Assembly: GCF_004564075.1 (NCBI RefSeq)
Contig: NZ_CP038256.1
Span: 2,604,001-2,668,000 of the forward strand
Source: Microbacterium sediminis
GTDB lineage: Bacteria > Actinomycetota > Actinomycetes > Actinomycetales > Microbacteriaceae
Direction: 5' to 3'
DNA: 64,000 bases
The notes under the pieces were generated by a model, which made no database searches, was not told the origin of the DNA, and saw nothing but the letters and a program-made list of their open reading frames with translations. Below, one piece after another: positions 26,556-35,716 of this stretch. A program made the position numbers and the translations under genes. Within the stretch, counting starts at the first letter, position 1. The number at the start of each line of letters is the position of its first letter.

Positions 26556-27316
26556 GCGGCCGCGGTCGCCGAGCGGAGGCCGCGCAGCGGCCGGAGCCGA
26601 GGTCCTGGAGCGTCGTCATCCCGGTCAAGCCGGCGGCGATCGGCAAATCCCGCCTCGCGGTGCCGGGCGTCGATCGCGAGGCCCTCGCCCGCGCGATCGC
26701 CCTCGACACGATCGCCGCCGCCTCGCGCGCGCGCCTCGTGGCCGAGGTCGTGGTGGTGACCAACGACGCCGACGTGCGGGCGGCGATCGCCCGCGCCGGT
26801 GGTTTCGACTCCGCGCTTCGCGCTCCGCTCAACCCGTCTCCATTCCGCGCTTCGCGCTCCCGTCGACGAGCCGTGGGGGATCAGGCGTCGTCGAGCGAGC
26901 ACGGCGAGCCGCGACAGGCGACGGCCGCGACGGTCCGGGCGGTGGCCGACCCGGGGACGGGGCTCAATGCCGCGATCGCGGCGGGGCTCGCGGCCGCCAC
27001 CGGCCCCGCCCGCGCGGCGCTGCTCGGCGACCTGCCGGCGCTGCGGCCCGGCGACCTCGACGACGCCCTGCGGCGGGCGACGGGCCCCGCGGCGGTGGCC
27101 GACGCGGACGGCACCGGCACGACCCTGTTCGCGCACGCCGAGGCCGATCTGCTGGCGTTCGGCGCCGACTCGTACGCGCGCCACCTCGCGGCCGGGGCCG
27201 TGGCGCTCGACGTGGACCCCGCCAGCACCCTGCGGCACGACGTCGACACGGCCGCGCAGCTCGACGCCGCCCGCGCCCTCGGCCTGGGCCCTCGCACGGC
27301 GGCGCTGCTGCCGTAG
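26552..27316 (+). CDS. cofC: 2-phospholactate/phosphoenolpyruvate guanylyltransferase CofC/FbiD with repeat-derived insert
   Basis: 254 residues. CofC/FbiD activates phosphoenolpyruvate (or 2-phospholactate) with GTP for transfer to F0 by FbiA. Motifs: IPVKPAAIGKSRLA (nucleotide binding), AEVVVVTNDADV, ADPGTGLNAAI, ALLGDLPALRPGDL, ADADGTGTTLF and LRHDVDTAAQLDAAR. An extra stretch of about 40 residues (86-126) between the NDADV strand and the PDPG-type motif has no family counterpart and is encoded by a copy of the dispersed repeat. Activity is plausible if the loop tolerates it. GTG start overlaps fgd; last gene of the operon. Confidence 0.88.
   Translation: MSGRGRRAEAAQRPEPRSWSVVIPVKPAAIGKSRLAVPGVDREALARAIALDTIAAASRARLVAEVVVVTNDADVRAAIARAGGFDSALRAPLNPSPFRASRSRRRAVGDQASSSEHGEPRQATAATVRAVADPGTGLNAAIAAGLAAATGPARAALLGDLPALRPGDLDDALRRATGPAAVADADGTGTTLFAHAEADLLAFGADSYARHLAAGAVALDVDPASTLRHDVDTAAQLDAARALGLGPRTAALLP
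26808..26895 (-). repeat. In-frame copy of the dispersed repeat inside cofC
   Basis: Reverse-orientation copy: TTTCGACTCCGCGCTTCGCG, then CTCCGCTCAACCCGTCTCC, a second arm CCGCGCTTCGCGCTCCCGTC and the end GACGAGCCGTGGGG. It matches the intergenic copies at 13209-13275 and 63272-63342. The frame is open across it. Confidence 0.75.
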
Positions 27317-27400
27317 CGGCCGGAATCCCGCGGGGAATACGGTAGGCCCAGCGGGACGGCGATCCGATCGGATCGCGCCGCCTTGATCTGGGAGTGCACC

Positions 27401-27946
27401 ATGGCCGGCCTCAACGACATCCTGAAGAACCTGCCGATCGACGAGATCGCCGGCAAGCTCGGCGTCGATCCCGACACGGCGAAGGCCGGCATCATCGAGG
27501 GCGGCCAGACGATCCTCAGCGGCCTGCACAAGGAGACCGAGACCGAGCAGGGCGCGCAGTCGCTCCAGGAGGCCCTGAAGAAGCACGCGGGCGAGAAGAA
27601 GGTCGCCTCCGTCGACGAGATCGACGAGGAGGACGGCAAGAACATCCTCGGCCACATCTTCGGCGGCAAGCAGGACGAGGTCGCCTCGACGCTGACCGCG
27701 TCGGACAAGACCACGGGCGGCATCGACTTCGGCAAGCTGCTGCCGTTGCTCGCGCCCATCATCATGAACTTCGTCGCCAACCAGAAGAGCGAGAAGGAGA
27801 AGGAGTCCGGCGGCGGCTTCGACCTCGGCGGGCTGCTCGGCGGGATCCTCGGCGGCGGATCGACCCAGGGCGGATCGCGCTCGGGCGGCATCGACCTCGG
27901 CTCGATCGGCGACCTCATCGGCGGATTCTTCGGCGGCAAGCGGTAG
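27401..27946 (+). CDS. DUF937-like protein with glycine-rich tail
   Basis: 181 residues. The N-terminal half (ILKNLPIDEIAGKLGVDPDT, the GQTILSGL segment) resembles DUF937 proteins, small bacterial proteins of unknown function. The middle has IDEEDGKNILGHIFGGKQDEV, and the tail is rich in Gly, Ser, Asp and Leu (GGLLGGILGGGS, GDLIGGFFGGKR). No signal peptide; probably cytoplasmic. A palindromic stretch (GATCCGATCGGATC, about 27361-27374) sits just upstream and might stop read-through from cofC. ATG at 27401 is preferred over an earlier in-frame codon. Function unknown. Confidence 0.8.
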   Translation: MAGLNDILKNLPIDEIAGKLGVDPDTAKAGIIEGGQTILSGLHKETETEQGAQSLQEALKKHAGEKKVASVDEIDEEDGKNILGHIFGGKQDEVASTLTASDKTTGGIDFGKLLPLLAPIIMNFVANQKSEKEKESGGGFDLGGLLGGILGGGSTQGGSRSGGIDLGSIGDLIGGFFGGKR

Positions 27947-27953
27947 CCGAGCG

Positions 27954-28001
27954 CACGCACGAGGGGCCCGCGATCATCGGATCGCGGGCCCCTCGTGCGT
28001 G
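27954..28001. terminator. Perfect 22-bp-stem bidirectional terminator
   Basis: Positions 27954-27975 and 27980-28001 are exact reverse complements around the 4-base loop ATCG. It lies between two convergent genes (stop at 27946 and stop at 28004) and can fold on either strand. Confidence 0.92.
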
Positions 28002-28003
28002 GG

Positions 28004-28891
28004 TCAGCCGGCGGGCGTGAACGGCGGGGTCACGCCGGCGGCGTACTCCGGGGCCGGCAGGAGGGTGTCGGTGGCGCCGTCGCGGATCGCGCGGAGGGCC
28101 TCCTTGATCTCCGCGGCGTTCTCGGGCACGGGCAGGCCGCACGCGGCGAGCTCGGAGTCGAACTCGAGCGTGAGGCGCGTCTTGCCGGCGGCCACGGCCT
28201 CGGCGGTCGTGCCCGTGCTCGCGGCGGTGCTCGCGTTCGTCACATCGGGCACCTCGGCGCACACGTGGTACACGCCGCCGCCCTCGACCCAGACGACCTC
28301 GTCCTCGCCGAGGATCTGGATGACCGTGGACTGATCGGCGGTGTACTCCTCGACCGAGGACGGGTTGAGGTCGATACCAAGCGCGATCGCCGCGACGGCG
28401 ATGACGCCGCCGATGGCGCCGGCGATGCCCTTCTGCGACTTCGACATGTCCTTGTTCATGAGGACGAGGATGATCAGCGGCACGAACGCGATCACGGCGA
28501 CGATGGCGCCGAGCTGGTTCTGCACGAAGAAGCGGACCGTGTCGGACTTGCGGGCCGGGTCGAGGCGGTTGGCCTTCTTCCACAGCTGCGAGCCGATGAT
28601 CGACAGGGCGCCGATCACGACGAACGCCACGAGGAGGCTGATGAACGCCCACTGCGGGAACTCGTAGGTGACCTCGTGCGCCTCGAGCAGGCCCGTCTCG
28701 TCGTCGCGGACGATCCCCTCCTGGCCGACCGGAACGCGCTGGCGCAGCAGCCAGAAGATCGCGACGGCCTCGAGCGCGATCGCGACGATCCACAGCACCC
28801 ACGACACGATCCGCAGCGTCGTCGCCTGCTTCTTCGACGCCTCCGTCGGCTTCCACTCCGCCGGAGCGGCCGCGGTCTTGTTCTCTGCCAT
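28004..28891 (-). CDS. Hypothetical membrane protein, 295 aa
   Basis: Four predicted membrane segments: VSWVLWIVAIALEAVAIFWL, WAFISLLVAFVVIGALSII, LGAIVAVIAFVPLIILVL and the GAIGGVIAVAAIALGI segment. A cytoplasmic lysine-rich N terminus leads in, and an extracytoplasmic C-terminal domain of about 120 residues (VEEYTADQSTVIQILGEDEV onward) contains two cysteines (HVCAEV, AACGLP) that could form a disulphide. I do not recognise the family; similar proteins are common, uncharacterised, in Microbacteriaceae-like genomes. A GAGGGG ribosome site precedes the ATG at 28891. Confidence 0.8.
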   Translation of the reverse strand: MAENKTAAAPAEWKPTEASKKQATTLRIVSWVLWIVAIALEAVAIFWLLRQRVPVGQEGIVRDDETGLLEAHEVTYEFPQWAFISLLVAFVVIGALSIIGSQLWKKANRLDPARKSDTVRFFVQNQLGAIVAVIAFVPLIILVLMNKDMSKSQKGIAGAIGGVIAVAAIALGIDLNPSSVEEYTADQSTVIQILGEDEVVWVEGGGVYHVCAEVPDVTNASTAASTGTTAEAVAAGKTRLTLEFDSELAACGLPVPENAAEIKEALRAIRDGATDTLLPAPEYAAGVTPPFTPAG

Positions 28892-28937
28892 GGGTTCCCC
28901 TCGCTCAACGCCTGATCGGCGGATCGAGCATATCGGT

Positions 28938-28960
28938 GCCGCGTGACCCCGTCACGCGGC
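28938..28960 (-). terminator. Hairpin terminator after hemL
   Basis: GCCGCGTGAC, loop CCC, GTCACGCGGC: a perfect 10-bp stem, eight bases beyond the hemL stop codon on the minus strand. Confidence 0.75.
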
Positions 28961-28967
28961 GGGGAGC

Positions 28968-30284
28968 TCAGGCCGCGGCGGCCGCCTTCGCGGCGGCGGG
29001 CAGCGCGTCAGCGATGCGCGCCAGGGCCTCCGCGTCGTGCGCGGCGGTGAGGAACCAGGCCTCGAAGATGCTCGGCGGGAGGTTGACGCCCGAGGCGAGC
29101 ATCGAGTGGAAGAACGGCGTGAAGCGGAACGCGTCCTGCGTCTTCGCCTCCTCGTACGACACGGGCTTGCGATCGAGGAAGGCGAGGCCGAAGAGGGTGC
29201 CGACGCGCGGGATCGTGTGCGCCACGCCCTCCGCGGTGAGCGCCGACGAGAGGGCGTCGATCACGGTCGTCGCCGCCGCGTCGACCGCGGCGTACACCTC
29301 GGGGGTGGCCAGCTCGAGCGTGGCGATGCCCGCCGCGACCGACAGGGGGTTCCCCGACAGCGTTCCCGCCTGGTACACCGGACCGACCGGCGCGAGGTAC
29401 TCCATCACCGCGCGCTTGCCGCCCAGCGCCGCCAGGGGCATCCCGCCGCCGATCACCTTGCCGAACGTGATGATGTCGGGCTCGTAGTCCTCGCCGGCCT
29501 CGACCTGCAGGCCCCACATGCCGGCGGGGTGCACGCGGAACCCGGTGAGCACCTCGTCGAGGATCAGCAGGGCGCCGGCCGCATGCGCGATCTCGGCGAG
29601 CGTGCGGTTGAAGCCGGCCGGCGGCTCGACGACGCCCATGTTGGCGGGCGCGGCCTCGACGATGATCGCCGCGATCCGCTCGCCGTGCGCCGCGAAGGCC
29701 GCGCGCACCGCGTCGAGGTCGCCGTAGGGCACGACGAAGGTCTCGGCCGCGACCCCCGCGGGCACACCGGCCGTGCCGGGCAGCGCGAGCGTGGCGACGC
29801 CCGAGCCGGCCGCGGCCAGGAGCCCGTCGGAGTGGCCGTGGTAGTTGCCGTCGAACTTCACGAGCAGGTCGCGGCCCGTCACGCCGCGGGCGAGGCGGAT
29901 CGCGGTCATCGTCGCCTCGGTGCCGGTGGAGACGAGGCGCACCTCCTCGACCGGCTTGAGCCCGCCGGCCTGCACGCGATCGGCGACCAGCTGCGCGAGG
30001 CGCACCTCGCCCTCCGTCGGGGCACCGAAGGACAGCCCGCGGGCGGCGGCGTCCTGCACCGCCGCAACGACGTCCGGATGGGCGTGGCCCAGCAGCGCCG
30101 GGCCCCACGAGGCCACGAGATCGACGTACTCGCGACCGGCCGCGTCGGTGACGTACGCGCCACGCGCGGAGGCGAGGAAGCGGGGCGTGCCGCCGACCGA
30201 TCCGTACGCCCGGACGGGGGAGTTCACGCCACCGGGGATGACGTCGCGGGCGTGGGCGAACAGTTCGTCGTTGCGATCGGCCAT
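28968..30284 (-). CDS. hemL: Glutamate-1-semialdehyde 2,1-aminomutase
   Basis: 438 residues, PLP enzyme converting glutamate-1-semialdehyde to 5-aminolevulinate, the second step of the C5 heme pathway after HemA. Seen: [63 protein letters not shown] and the PLP lysine in [20 protein letters not shown] 30284 is preceded by GGAGG and begins at the conserved NDELFAHA helix. It is separated from the rest of the heme cluster by an IS element and a small membrane gene, and probably has its own promoter. Confidence 0.96.
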   Translation of the reverse strand: MADRNDELFAHARDVIPGGVNSPVRAYGSVGGTPRFLASARGAYVTDAAGREYVDLVASWGPALLGHAHPDVVAAVQDAAARGLSFGAPTEGEVRLAQLVADRVQAGGLKPVEEVRLVSTGTEATMTAIRLARGVTGRDLLVKFDGNYHGHSDGLLAAAGSGVATLALPGTAGVPAGVAAETFVVPYGDLDAVRAAFAAHGERIAAIIVEAAPANMGVVEPPAGFNRTLAEIAHAAGALLILDEVLTGFRVHPAGMWGLQVEAGEDYEPDIITFGKVIGGGMPLAALGGKRAVMEYLAPVGPVYQAGTLSGNPLSVAAGIATLELATPEVYAAVDAAATTVIDALSSALTAEGVAHTIPRVGTLFGLAFLDRKPVSYEEAKTQDAFRFTPFFHSMLASGVNLPPSIFEAWFLTAAHDAEALARIADALPAAAKAAAAA

Positions 30285-30337
30285 GCCTCCATTCTCCCGC
30301 GCCCCGCCTGGGCGCCGGCCCGTCGGCGTGCCGCCCC

Positions 30338-30416
30338 GGTCTCGGCTCCGCCGCTTCGCGGCTGCGCTCGACCCGTCTCCGCTCCGGCGCTTCGCGCCTC
30401 CGGTCGACGAGCCTTG
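30338..30416 (-). repeat. Dispersed repeat copy upstream of hemL
   Basis: Reverse-orientation unit: GGTCTCGGCTCCGCCGCTTC, CTGCGCTCGACCCGTCTCCG, then GGTCGACGAGCC at the end. It lies between hemL and the IS element, where hemL control signals would be expected. Confidence 0.75.
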
Positions 30417-30449
30417 ATGCTTGCAGCAGACCGCGCGCGGCCCGCTAGC

Positions 30450-31503
30450 TGTAGTTCCCCGACACGTTGTGAACGTGTGAGCTGAGGCGAGGGCCTCCGG
30501 GACGATGTGGGTTACCACACTCACTACGTCACAACGGAGGCCCTCGTGACTCACGCTAACGCTCCCTTGACGCCGGAAGGGCGTCGTCGCCTCGCATCCG
30601 CGATCGTCGATGCCGGTTGGACGATCCGGCGGGCAGCGGAACGGTTCAACTGCTCGCCCGCGACCGCGTCGAAGTGGGCCAAACGCTACGCCGCGGGCGA
30701 GCCGCTCACCGACAGGTCGTCACGGCCGGTGTCGTCGCCGCATCAGTTGTCACGGCGCACGGAGCGGCGGATCATCGCGTTGCGGTTCACCCGCCGTTGG
30801 GGGCCTCACCGGATCGCGTATCACCTGCGCCTGGCTCGCTCGACGGTCGGGCGGGTCCTGGCCCGCTACGGGATGCCGTTGCTCAAGCACCTGGACCGGT
30901 TCACCGGACTGCCGGTCCGCAAGCCCAAACCGATCCGTTACGAGGCGTCGCGGCCGGGCGAGCTGGTCCATGTCGACATCAAGAAGCAGGGGCGCATCCC
31001 CGAAGGCGGCGGGCACCGCGCCCTCGGCCGGGCAGCAGGCAACCGGGACCGACAGCGCGGTGTCGGCTACGCGTTTGTCCACAACGCGATCGACGACCAC
31101 TCCCGGTTGGCGTATTCGGAGATCCTCGATGACGAGCGCAAGGAGACGGCTGCAGCGTTCTGGATCCGCGCCCGCGCGTTCTTCGCGGATGCGGGGATCA
31201 CGGTCACTGCGGTGATGACGGACAACGGCGCCTGCTACCGCTCACATGCCTTCCGAGATGCGCTCGGCAATGGAGTGAAGCACCGTCGAACGCGGCCCTA
31301 CCGGCCGCAGACGAACGGGAAGGTCGAGCGCCTCAACCGCACCGCCGAGGACGAATGGGCATACGCCCGCTTCTACCCGAACGAATCGACCCGCATCGAG
31401 GCGTTCCCGGCCTGGCTGCATCACTACAATCACCACCGACCCCACACCGCCCTCGGCGGCCAGACCCCGGCCTCACGCGTTCACAACCTCACGGGGAACT
31501 ACA
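30450..31503 (+). mobile_element. Intact IS481-family insertion sequence, 1054 bp
   Basis: Imperfect terminal inverted repeats start TGTAGTTCCCCG on both sides, with TTGTGAACG continuing a few bases in. Flanks are GCTAGC at 30444-30449 and 31504-31509, consistent with a target duplication at the NCTAGN sites known for IS481-type elements. A single DDE transposase fills it. The ends and frame are intact, so it may still be active. It sits nine bases upstream of the next gene's conserved-looking start. Confidence 0.92.
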
Positions 31504-31508
31504 GCTAG
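30546..31508 (+). CDS. IS481-family DDE transposase
   Basis: 320 residues from GTG 30546. N-terminal helix-turn-helix: [20 protein letters not shown] and [18 protein letters not shown]. The rve integrase core carries the three acidic residues: D in [17 protein letters not shown] in [16 protein letters not shown] in [17 protein letters not shown]. It cuts and rejoins the IS ends. The stop codon TAG (31506-31508) lies outside the element, in the duplicated CTAG target, so termination is supplied by the insertion site. It belongs to the IS, not to the heme cluster. Confidence 0.94.
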   Translation: MTHANAPLTPEGRRRLASAIVDAGWTIRRAAERFNCSPATASKWAKRYAAGEPLTDRSSRPVSSPHQLSRRTERRIIALRFTRRWGPHRIAYHLRLARSTVGRVLARYGMPLLKHLDRFTGLPVRKPKPIRYEASRPGELVHVDIKKQGRIPEGGGHRALGRAAGNRDRQRGVGYAFVHNAIDDHSRLAYSEILDDERKETAAAFWIRARAFFADAGITVTAVMTDNGACYRSHAFRDALGNGVKHRRTRPYRPQTNGKVERLNRTAEDEWAYARFYPNESTRIEAFPAWLHHYNHHRPHTALGGQTPASRVHNLTGNYS

Positions 31509-31518
31509 CATGCGGGGC

Positions 31519-32088
31519 ATGACGGTCGATCGCGGAACGCCGCTCTCGTCGACGCGCGACCCTGTGGCGTTCTGGCTCGCAATCGCCTCGACGGTGCTGC
31601 TCGTCTTCGCGGTGTTCAACCTCGTGCAGACGGCCATGGTGCCCACTCGCTGGGCGGGCGTCGTGCTGTGGGCGATCGCGGCCGTCGCGTACGCCGCGCT
31701 CGGGATCGTGTTCTGGGCGAGCGCGCGAGCGACGGTGTGGATCGAGGACGGCCGGGTGATCCGCGGCGGCGTCTCCGGGCGACACGGACGCCCGGTCGCG
31801 CGCGGCGCGTTCGGCTGGTCGCTGCCCGTGACCCCCGGGCTCGCGCCCGAGGTGCGCACGCTCCTCGGACGGCCCTACCTCGTACTCGCGCAGTCGGACC
31901 GAACGGACCCGGTCGCCGCACTGCGCGAGACGCCGCGGGCCGATCGCTCCCTGGCGCAGCTCGAGGTCGTCGCTCGGCAGAGCGGCGGCTGGCTCAGTCG
32001 CGCGTTCCTCTGGCACCGCACCCCGCCGCGGTCGGCGATCGCACCGCTCGACCCCGCGGCGGTCGATTGCGTGCGCGCCGCGCTCTGA
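31519..32088 (+). CDS. Hypothetical small membrane protein downstream of the IS
   Basis: About 189 residues from ATG 31519 (ATG 31510 is three codons earlier). Two membrane segments, VAFWLAIASTVLLVFAVFNL and GVVLWAIAAVAYAALGIVFW, are followed by a basic soluble domain with TVWIEDGRVIRGGVSGRHGR and GAFGWSLPVTPG. It resembles two-helix proteins with a PH-like cytoplasmic domain, but I do not recognise a family. The IS ends a few bases upstream. TAGCAT (31506-31511), placed 7 bases before ATG 31519, could be a -10 for a leaderless transcript whose -35 has been displaced by the IS. Confidence 0.65.
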   Translation: MTVDRGTPLSSTRDPVAFWLAIASTVLLVFAVFNLVQTAMVPTRWAGVVLWAIAAVAYAALGIVFWASARATVWIEDGRVIRGGVSGRHGRPVARGAFGWSLPVTPGLAPEVRTLLGRPYLVLAQSDRTDPVAALRETPRADRSLAQLEVVARQSGGWLSRAFLWHRTPPRSAIAPLDPAAVDCVRAAL

Positions 32089-32104
32089 GGGCGGCGGGCG
32101 GCGG

Positions 32105-33088
32105 TCAGAGCTCGGCGCGGAGCCAGCGGGCGGCCTCGACCGCCCAGTAGGTGAGGATCGCGTCGGCGCCGGCGCGGCGGATGCCCAGCAGCGACTCCTG
32201 GATGGCGGCGCGGCGGTCGATCCATCCGTTGGCGGCGGCGGCCTCGATCATCGAGTACTCGCCCGAGACCTGATACGCCCACACGGGGATGTCGACGGCG
32301 GCGCGCACCTCGGCGAGCACGTCGAGGTACGGGCCGGCGGGCTTGACCATGACGATGTCGGCGCCCTCCTCGGCGTCGATCACCGCCTCCTTCACGCCCT
32401 CGCGCCCGTTGCCCGGGTCGAGCTGGTAGGTGCGGCGATCGCCCTTCAGCTGCGAGTCGACGGCCTCGCGGAAGGGACCGTAGAACGCGCCGGCGTACTT
32501 GGCCGCGTAGGCGAGGATCAGCGTGTCGGTGAATCCGGCGGCGTCCAGCTCGCCGCGGATCACGGCCACCTGGCCGTCCATCATCCCGCTCAGGCCCAGC
32601 AGCGCCGAGCCGGCCTGCGCCTGCGCGACGGCCATCGCGGCGTAGCGCTCGAGCGTGCCGTCGTTGTCGACCGATCCGTCGGGCGCGAGCACGCCGCAGT
32701 GACCGTGATCGGTGAACTCGTCGAGGCACAGATCGGTCTGCACGACGAGCGCGTCGCCGACCTCGGCCGCGACGGCCGCGGTGGCGACGTTGAGGATGCC
32801 GTCGGGGTCGTCCGCGCCGGAGCCCACGGCGTCGCGCACCGCGGGCACGCCGAAGAGCATGACGCCGCCCACGCCGGCCTCGGCCGCCTCGGCGACGGCG
32901 CGACGCAGCGAGTCCAGGGTGTGCTGGTGCACGCCGGGCATCGACGAGATCTCGACGGGCGCGTCGATCCCCTCGCGCACGAACAGGGGCAGCACGAGCT
33001 GCGACGGCACGAGATGCGTCTCGCGCACGAGGCGGCGGACGGCGGGCGACTGCCGCAGGCGGCGGGGACGGTGCGTGGGGAAGCTCAC
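32105..33088 (-). CDS. hemB: Delta-aminolevulinic acid dehydratase (porphobilinogen synthase)
   Basis: 327 residues. It joins two 5-aminolevulinates into porphobilinogen. The Schiff-base lysines lie in [17 protein letters not shown] and [11 protein letters not shown]. The metal-site region reads [14 protein letters not shown]: two of the three cysteines of the zinc-type site are kept and the middle one is aspartate, a mixed pattern that I recall from other actinobacterial HemB. GTG start at 33088 overlaps the hemD stop by four bases. Last gene of the hemQ-hemC-hemD-hemB run. Confidence 0.95.
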   Translation of the reverse strand: MSFPTHRPRRLRQSPAVRRLVRETHLVPSQLVLPLFVREGIDAPVEISSMPGVHQHTLDSLRRAVAEAAEAGVGGVMLFGVPAVRDAVGSGADDPDGILNVATAAVAAEVGDALVVQTDLCLDEFTDHGHCGVLAPDGSVDNDGTLERYAAMAVAQAQAGSALLGLSGMMDGQVAVIRGELDAAGFTDTLILAYAAKYAGAFYGPFREAVDSQLKGDRRTYQLDPGNGREGVKEAVIDAEEGADIVMVKPAGPYLDVLAEVRAAVDIPVWAYQVSGEYSMIEAAAANGWIDRRAAIQESLLGIRRAGADAILTYWAVEAARWLRAEL

Positions 33089-33942
33089 GAGGATCGCTCC
33101 GGGTTCGAGCCGGCGATCACGGCGTTCGGGCCGGTGTCGGCGATGGCCAGCGCCGCGCTCGTCGGCGGCGGGACGGGGATGCCGGCGAGGCTGTCGATGA
33201 GCGACTCGATCGTCTGCGCCGGCGCGACCACCTGGATTGGCAGGCCGACGCGCTCGGCGTCGCGCGCCGTGCGGGGGCCGATGGCCGCGATGATCGTCTG
33301 GTCGGGGATCACGGGGAACTGCTCGCGCACCTGCTCGGCGACCGATCCGCTCGTGACGAGGATCGCGTTGATGCGGCCGTTGTCCACGTCGCGCGCGACC
33401 CGCTCCGACGCGGGCACGCCGATCGTGCGGTAGGCCACCACGCTGCGCACGTCGTGCCCGGCCTTCTGCAGGGCGACGGTGAGCACCGGCTTGGCGATCT
33501 CGCTGCGCAGCGTCAGCACGCGACGCGGCTCGCTCTCGGCCTGGATCATCTGATGCGCCAGCCCGGCCGCGGAGTTGTCGATCTCGGGCACGAGGTCCAC
33601 GCGGTAGCCGACCGCCTGCAGCGCGGCGGCGGTGGTCTCGCCCACGGCCGCGACCTTCGTCGTCTCGGGGATCGTGGCCTGGTAGGCGTAGAGCACGTCG
33701 ACCGTCGTGGCGCTCGTGACGGTGAGCCAGTCGAACTGCCCGGCGGCGAGGTCGGCGATCGCGGACTCGAGCGCGGCGGCGTCCTCGGTCGGGGCGAAGT
33801 TGATCAGCGGGGCGACCACGGGGACCGCACCCTTGGCGCGCAGGGTCGCCGCGACGCCGTCGCCCCACGGTCCTCCGCGGGGTACGAGCACGCGCCAGCC
33901 CGCGAGGGGCTTGGGCGCCTTGGCTGAAGTCTCTGCAGTCAT
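33085..33942 (-). CDS. hemD: Uroporphyrinogen-III synthase
   Basis: 285 residues. HemD closes hydroxymethylbilane with inversion of ring D, giving uroporphyrinogen III. The family is poorly conserved, but the two-lobed pattern is clear: [69 protein letters not shown] and [19 protein letters not shown] Pro-rich C-terminal tail of about 35 residues is extra. It overlaps hemC upstream and hemB downstream by four bases each, so the three are translationally coupled. Confidence 0.93.
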   Translation of the reverse strand: MTAETSAKAPKPLAGWRVLVPRGGPWGDGVAATLRAKGAVPVVAPLINFAPTEDAAALESAIADLAAGQFDWLTVTSATTVDVLYAYQATIPETTKVAAVGETTAAALQAVGYRVDLVPEIDNSAAGLAHQMIQAESEPRRVLTLRSEIAKPVLTVALQKAGHDVRSVVAYRTIGVPASERVARDVDNGRINAILVTSGSVAEQVREQFPVIPDQTIIAAIGPRTARDAERVGLPIQVVAPAQTIESLIDSLAGIPVPPPTSAALAIADTGPNAVIAGSNPERSS

Positions 33943-34970
33943 AGAGTGGAGGGCCCCGAGATGAGCTCGGATGCGCCGGCCGCAAGCAGCCGACGCGCGA
34001 TCTCGTGTCCGATGTCGCTGGCGCGCGGGGTCGCGCCGGGCGCGTCACCGTCGGCGCTGCCTGAGTCCCGACTATACCCCTCGGCACCCGCAGCGGAAAT
34101 CGTCCCGATCAGCACATCCTCATCCGTCGCGACCGTCTGCGCGGGATCGGCGCCGAGCACGTCGGCCCGCACGCGCATCCGATCGCCGTCGAGGAACGCG
34201 TGCACGCCGACGGGAGCGTGGCAGCCCGCCTCGATGCCGGCGAGGATCGTCCGCTCCACCTCCTGCGCGTAGCGGGTGACCGGATCGTCCAGGCGGCGGA
34301 GCGCCTCGAGCAGCGCGGGCGCGGCATCGGCGCGGGTCTCGACGGCGAGCACGCCCTGACCGGCCGCCGTGGGCCAGGCCACGAGATCGCGGGGCTCGAC
34401 GTGCAGGTCGATGTCGGCGCCCAGGCGGCTCAGACCCGCGGCGGCGAGCACGATCGCGTCGAGCTCGCCGTCGCGCACGCGCGCCATGCGCGAGTCGACG
34501 TTGCCCCGCAGGTCGTGGATCTCGACCCCCGGGTTGGCGGCGCGGACCTGCGCGATGCGGCGCGGGGATCCCGTGCCCACGCGGGATCCGGCCGGGAGGT
34601 CCTCCAGGCGGGTGCCGTCGCGGGTGATGATCACGTCGCGGGCGTCGGCACGGCGCGGCGTCGCCGCGATCACCAGCCCGGGCGCCGGCGCGGTGGGCAG
34701 ATCCTTGAGGGAGTGCACGAGCAGATCGCACTCGCCGGCCAGCAGGGCCTCGCGCAGGCGGGTCGCGAACACCCCGGTGCCGCCGAGCGAGGCCAGCGAT
34801 GCGCGGGTGGTGTCGCCCTCTGAGACGATCTGCACGAGCTCGACGCGGCGGCCGGTGACGGCCTCGAGATCGCGCGCCACCATGCCCGACTGCGCCATGG
34901 CCAGCGCGCTGCGGCGCGTGCCCAGGCGGATGACGTCGGGCAGCCCGGCTGCCGATCCCGCGTCGGTCAC
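33939..34970 (-). CDS. hemC: Hydroxymethylbilane synthase (porphobilinogen deaminase)
   Basis: 343 residues. It polymerises four porphobilinogens onto a dipyrromethane cofactor. Motifs: [64 protein letters not shown] and the cofactor cysteine in [15 protein letters not shown]. The C-terminal domain holds a loop insertion rich in Gly/Ser/Asp ([19 protein letters not shown]) not seen in short homologues. GTG start (34970) overlaps the hemQ stop; the stop overlaps hemD. Confidence 0.95.
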   Translation of the reverse strand: MTDAGSAAGLPDVIRLGTRRSALAMAQSGMVARDLEAVTGRRVELVQIVSEGDTTRASLASLGGTGVFATRLREALLAGECDLLVHSLKDLPTAPAPGLVIAATPRRADARDVIITRDGTRLEDLPAGSRVGTGSPRRIAQVRAANPGVEIHDLRGNVDSRMARVRDGELDAIVLAAAGLSRLGADIDLHVEPRDLVAWPTAAGQGVLAVETRADAAPALLEALRRLDDPVTRYAQEVERTILAGIEAGCHAPVGVHAFLDGDRMRVRADVLGADPAQTVATDEDVLIGTISAAGAEGYSRDSGSADGDAPGATPRASDIGHEIARRLLAAGASELISGPSTL

Positions 34971-35668
34971 TGCAGGACTTCCGGGATCTCGTCGAGCGTG
35001 ATCCGGCGTCCGGTGAAGAACGGCACCTCCTCGCGCACGTGACGGCGCGCCTCGGTGTAGCGCAGGTCGCGCATCATGTCGACGAGGTCGGTGAGCTCAT
35101 CGGACTCCATCGGCAGCATCCACTCGTAGTCTCCGAGCGCGAAGGCCGCCATCGTGTTGGCCACGACGCCGCGGAACGCGGCCCCCTTGCGGCCGTGGTC
35201 GGCGAGCATCGAGCGCCGCTCCTCGTCGGGCAGCAGGTACCACTCGTAGCTGCGCACGAACGGGTAGACCGTGAGCCAGCCCTTCGGCGCGATGCCGCGC
35301 AGGTAGCCCGGCACGTGGCTCTTGTTGAACTCGGCGTCGCGGTGCACCGACATGCCGTTCCAGGTGGGAAGCAGGGGGCGCAGCAGCTCGGTGCGACGCA
35401 GGCGCCGGACCGCCTTCTGCAGATCCTCGGCGACGGGCCCGTGCAGCCAGACCATGAGATCGGCGTCGGCGCGCAGCCCGCTCACGTCGTAGAAGCCGCG
35501 GACCGTGACCCCCTGGTCGGCGAGCAGCGTCACGATGTCGGCCAGCTCCGTCGGGTCGCTCTCGGTGACCGGCTCGGCCGGGTTGCGGCGCCAGACGGCG
35601 AAGAGGCTGTAGTCGTCGCCGGAGCGCTCGGGGGCATCGGCCTGGGGACGGGGCTGGATCTGCACCAT
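34967..35668 (-). CDS. hemQ: Coproheme decarboxylase HemQ/ChdC (chlorite dismutase family)
   Basis: 233 residues. HemQ/ChdC decarboxylates coproheme to protoheme, the final step of the coproporphyrin-dependent route of Actinobacteria and Firmicutes. Seen: YSLFAVWRRNP, ADLMVWLHGPVAEDLQ, NKSHVPGYLRGIAPKGWLTV, YPFVRSYEWYLLP (the catalytic tyrosine region in actinobacterial forms), MLADHGRKGAAFRGVVANT with the heme-ligand histidine, and FALGDYEWMLPMES. It leads the hemQ-hemC-hemD-hemB operon and lies 48 bases after the three-gene envelope operon, so read-through is possible. Confidence 0.93.
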   Translation of the reverse strand: MVQIQPRPQADAPERSGDDYSLFAVWRRNPAEPVTESDPTELADIVTLLADQGVTVRGFYDVSGLRADADLMVWLHGPVAEDLQKAVRRLRRTELLRPLLPTWNGMSVHRDAEFNKSHVPGYLRGIAPKGWLTVYPFVRSYEWYLLPDEERRSMLADHGRKGAAFRGVVANTMAAFALGDYEWMLPMESDELTDLVDMMRDLRYTEARRHVREEVPFFTGRRITLDEIPEVLQ

Positions 35669-35716
35669 GCCGCCATTCTCCCACCCGCAGGTGGGAGCGC
35701 GCCGGGCTCCTCCCGG

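Noticed and set aside
31510..31518. ATG at 31510 as the start of the gene after the IS
   Set aside because: It lies inside the candidate -10/spacer and only adds three residues; ATG 31519 fits a leaderless start better, though this is not certain.
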